Positions 62,056-64,000 of a stretch of 64,000 nt of DNA are shown piece after piece; positions within the stretch are counted from its first letter, which is position 1, and each line of letters begins with the position of its first letter. The DNA comes from an uncultured Methanolobus sp. (lineage in GTDB: Archaea > Halobacteriota > Methanosarcinia > Methanosarcinales > Methanosarcinaceae): positions 761,562 through 825,561 of the forward strand of contig NZ_OY763421.1 in NCBI RefSeq assembly GCF_963667555.1, given 5' to 3'. The notes below the pieces were generated by a model. The model did no database searches, was not told the DNA's origin, and saw only the letters and a program-made list of their open reading frames with translations. The position numbers and the translations under genes were made by a program.

Positions 62056-62109
62056 TCATGCTTAATTACTTAAATTATTTTTAATGCCTTGAAAAAGATT
62101 GTATGTGGA

Positions 62110-62214
62110 AATGAAGCTTTTCTAAAGCTTTATTTTCTATTTTCATGCTACAATTGGCCATTCTTTTGTTAAGTATGCTTATATTAAAACCGGATAATCA
62201 GGGATTTATCAGAA
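62110..62214 (+). promoter_or_regulatory. Promoter module shared with 9648-9752
   Basis: The same block as at 9648-9752: AATGAAGCTTTT, an AT-rich spacer of equal length, TTAAGTATGCTTATATTAAA with the TATA box, TAATCAGGGATTT and TCAGAA. It lies about 95 nt before the VTC-family gene. Confidence 0.65.
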
Positions 62215-62308
62215 CGCATTGGCACATGTTAGACAATACTCAAGTTCCACTGTAGCTGGGCTGTATTGGCTGAAAATCACACTAATGGTATAAAAAAGGA
62301 GGAATGGA

Positions 62309-63055
62309 ATGGAACCAATTCGAAAGTTCAATAGGTTCGAATTAAAGTATCTGCTTTCAATAGAGCAGGCACGTGAATTAAAAAAGCAGATAGGGGCTTA
62401 CATGCTTCCTGACCAATACGCATGGGATACAGGAGACTATGTGATCTCCAGTCTGTATTATGACAGTCCGGGTCTTCAATGTTATTGGGAAAAAATAGAT
62501 GGGCTGAAATTTCGCAAAAAGCTCAGAGTTCGCATATATGAGACTGAAGAGAACATAACAGAGGATTCCATGGTTTTTGTCGAGATCAAACAACGTTACG
62601 ACAAAACGATACAGAAACGCAGGATAGCAATACCTTACAGGGATGCTATGACACTCTGCAACGAGCGCTGTTTCCCGGATGAGTATGACGAAAGGGACAG
62701 ACCCGTTATGGAAGAGGTTCTGGCAATGATCGAGGAAAGAAACCTCCAGCCAACACTCATTACAAGTTATTTCAGACACGCTTATACAGGAACGGATTAT
62801 GACAACGGCCTGAGGATAACATTTGACTCGAACATAAGATACAGGATTAATGACCTGGATCTGGCCTCCAAGAACCCTGGAAGATACATAGTATCGCCTG
62901 ACCGGGTGATCATGGAGATCAAAGCTAATGAAAGGGTACCTTACTGGCTTACAGAACTCATCGCCCAGAACAACTACAGACTTGTCAGAATCAGCAAATA
63001 CTGTACAGGACTGGACGTGGAGAACGAGTTCCCCAGAAAAATTGAGGTTTACTAA
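62309..63055 (+). CDS. VTC-domain polyphosphate polymerase-like protein
   Basis: A 248-residue VTC/CYTH-type protein. It begins with the signature FNRFELKYLLSIEQARELKKQI, then ISSLYYDSPGLQCYWEKIDG and KLRVRIYETE, VFVEIKQRYDKTIQKRR, YRIN and VIMEIKANERVPYWLTELI. The basic and Glu residues line the tunnel that polymerises polyphosphate from ATP in Vtc4. In bacteria and archaea these genes sit with DUF4956 and CotH genes, as here. AGGAGGAATGG is upstream. It overlaps the next gene by one base (TAATG). Confidence 0.88.
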   Translation: MEPIRKFNRFELKYLLSIEQARELKKQIGAYMLPDQYAWDTGDYVISSLYYDSPGLQCYWEKIDGLKFRKKLRVRIYETEENITEDSMVFVEIKQRYDKTIQKRRIAIPYRDAMTLCNERCFPDEYDERDRPVMEEVLAMIEERNLQPTLITSYFRHAYTGTDYDNGLRITFDSNIRYRINDLDLASKNPGRYIVSPDRVIMEIKANERVPYWLTELIAQNNYRLVRISKYCTGLDVENEFPRKIEVY

Positions 63056-63750
63056 TGGCAATAGATATTGAAAGTCTGTTAGATTTTGAAGACCTGAGCG
63101 GAACCTTCACAACAAGCGACGTTTTTGTTGGTCTTGTTTTAGGTTTCATATTGTTGGCAGCCATTGGATGGCTTTACAAACGCACGCACAAAGGAACATC
63201 TTACACCCAGAGTTACGTCCACACTCTCATCATGATGGGACTGATCGTAGACGTTATCATGCTTATTGTGGGCTCGAACATCGCACGTGCATTCTCGCTT
63301 GTAGGTGCATTGTCCATCATACGTTTCAGGAACGCAGTGAAAGAGATCCGTGATATTGGTTTCATATTCTTCGCTATGGCGATAGGTATGGCAACGGGTA
63401 CAAGATTCTACATGCTGGCAATCATCGCAACCGGCGTGATAGGTGCCATGATCTTCATAATGTATGAATTTGACTGGTTTGCAAGACCGGCCATGAGTCA
63501 GATACTGAAAATACAGCTTGACAAGGATGTTGATTTCGAAGAACTGTTTGATAAGGTATTCGTCAAATACACACAATCAGCAGACCTCATCGGAATAGAT
63601 TCAGTCCGCTCTGGAACAGTTACTGAACTCGTCTATAGCGTAGTCCTCAAGAAAAAGGTCAACAGGCATGAGTTTATCCAATCTATCAAAAATCTGAACG
63701 GAAATCAGAAAGTATTCCTGATAACCGGTTACAACACCACAGACCTGTGA
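63055..63750 (+). CDS. DUF4956 membrane protein
   Basis: A 231-residue protein with four hydrophobic segments (about residues 25-42, 60-80, 85-100 and 110-130) then a soluble C-terminal domain. The conserved core is LVGALSIIRFRNAVKEIRDIGFIFFAMAIGMATGTRFY, the hallmark of DUF4956. Its role is unknown, but the family travels with VTC polymerases and CotH proteins, suggesting a membrane partner for polyphosphate or surface glycan handling. It starts within the stop codon of the VTC gene. Confidence 0.85.
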   Translation: MAIDIESLLDFEDLSGTFTTSDVFVGLVLGFILLAAIGWLYKRTHKGTSYTQSYVHTLIMMGLIVDVIMLIVGSNIARAFSLVGALSIIRFRNAVKEIRDIGFIFFAMAIGMATGTRFYMLAIIATGVIGAMIFIMYEFDWFARPAMSQILKIQLDKDVDFEELFDKVFVKYTQSADLIGIDSVRSGTVTELVYSVVLKKKVNRHEFIQSIKNLNGNQKVFLITGYNTTDL

Positions 63751-63778
63751 TATAAGGAGAAATCAGGAGCTGAGAAAA

Positions 63779-64000
63779 ATGGACATAATAAGGAAAAAGA
63801 AAATGAAAACTTATATTTTGATAGGAGGAACTTTACTGGCTCTATTACTTATTTTTTTAAGTGTAGGAGGAAGTCTTGTTTCCACAACTACAGAAGAAAG
63901 CAATAATGGTCTAAGTGGTGAAGGAAGTATTGCCTCTACAATTACAGGAGAAAATAATGAAGATATTCCGACATCTGCAGCAAGCTCAGAATTTACTGAC
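63779..64000 (+). CDS. Membrane-anchored protein, 3' partial, probably CotH-like by context
   Basis: The first 74 residues of a gene cut by the window edge. A basic start (DIIRKKKMKTY) and one hydrophobic helix (ILIGGTLLALLLIFLSVGG) are followed by a Ser/Thr/Asn/Glu-rich linker. In related operons the third gene encodes a CotH-type kinase or a beta-helix protein with such an N-terminal anchor, so that is the likely identity. The visible part carries no diagnostic motif. It follows the DUF4956 gene by 28 nt. Confidence 0.5.
   Translation, partial: MDIIRKKKMKTYILIGGTLLALLLIFLSVGGSLVSTTTEESNNGLSGEGSIASTITGENNEDIPTSAASSEFTD

Noticed and set aside
1..64000. tRNA, rRNA or CRISPR array
   Set aside because: No regularly spaced short repeats of CRISPR form and no recognisable tRNA or rRNA stretches were noticed by eye; a covariance search could still find a missed tRNA.

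Overview
The window is archaeal and most probably comes from a methylotrophic methanogen of the Methanosarcinaceae, perhaps Methanolobus or a close relative. The evidence is a complete methanol methyltransferase pair (mtaC-mtaB), a second mtaC-like corrinoid protein, a small TRAM-domain protein of the methanogen cold-response type, archaeal TATA boxes 20-30 nt upstream of inferred starts, strong GGAGG/GGTGA ribosome-binding sites, a probable PGF-CTERM surface protein and AT-rich intergenic DNA. No rRNA, tRNA or CRISPR array was seen.

Layout. 1-4 kb: end of a ppGpp-hydrolase-like HD protein, a lone receiver domain, the TRAM protein, a PsiE-like membrane protein and small unknowns. 4-9.3 kb: a flavin oxidoreductase, a MarR-MFS efflux pair, a winged-helix regulator that shares the MarR-type palindromic operator, and an MBL hydrolase. 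9.6-14 kb: a promoter module, two overlapping micro-proteins, a beta-helix lipoprotein, a methyltransferase and rsgA. 14-18 kb: a mobile-element zone with a decayed RecG-like ATPase, a DDE insertion sequence and an IS1-type element. 18-35 kb: a hydantoinase-type protein, a large sensor kinase, a sirtuin, a pirin, Hsp20, lysA, YjbQ, HIT, a beta-propeller protein, a VIT/VWA surface protein and sfsA. 35.5-39.5 kb (minus strand): a three-gene cassette with a 65-residue peptide carrying two Trp-Cys motifs, an M4 metallopeptidase with a tail of Cys-Pro-Pro repeats, and a radical SAM/SPASM enzyme. It looks like a peptide-modification (RiPP-like) system and is the best candidate here for something undescribed. 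39.7-46 kb: uracil permease and upp, a chagasin-type inhibitor lipoprotein, small cysteine proteins, an EamA transporter and a VOC protein. 46-53.4 kb: an orphan MtaC paralogue, a decayed mta leader, a 1021-residue multi-PAS sensor without a kinase domain, then mtaCB behind a long regulatory leader. 53.5-64 kb: an ACR3/BASS-type transporter fused to CBS domains, a cohesin/PKD surface protein next to an IS5-like element, a PAS histidine kinase, lipoproteins, and the start of a VTC-DUF4956-(CotH-like) operon.

Two signals link distant parts of the window. A ~105 bp promoter module at 9648-9752 recurs at 62110-62214. It puts the micro-protein/beta-helix lipoprotein region and the VTC-DUF4956 operon under apparently the same promoter, and proteins of these kinds are encoded together in some bacteria. 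A ~200-340 bp repeat with GC-rich hairpins occurs about seven times between genes. One copy has terminal inverted repeats like those of the IS5-type element at 57 kb, so the family is probably a MITE or a structured-RNA family spread by that transposase.

All functional calls come from reading motifs and context by eye; no database search was run.
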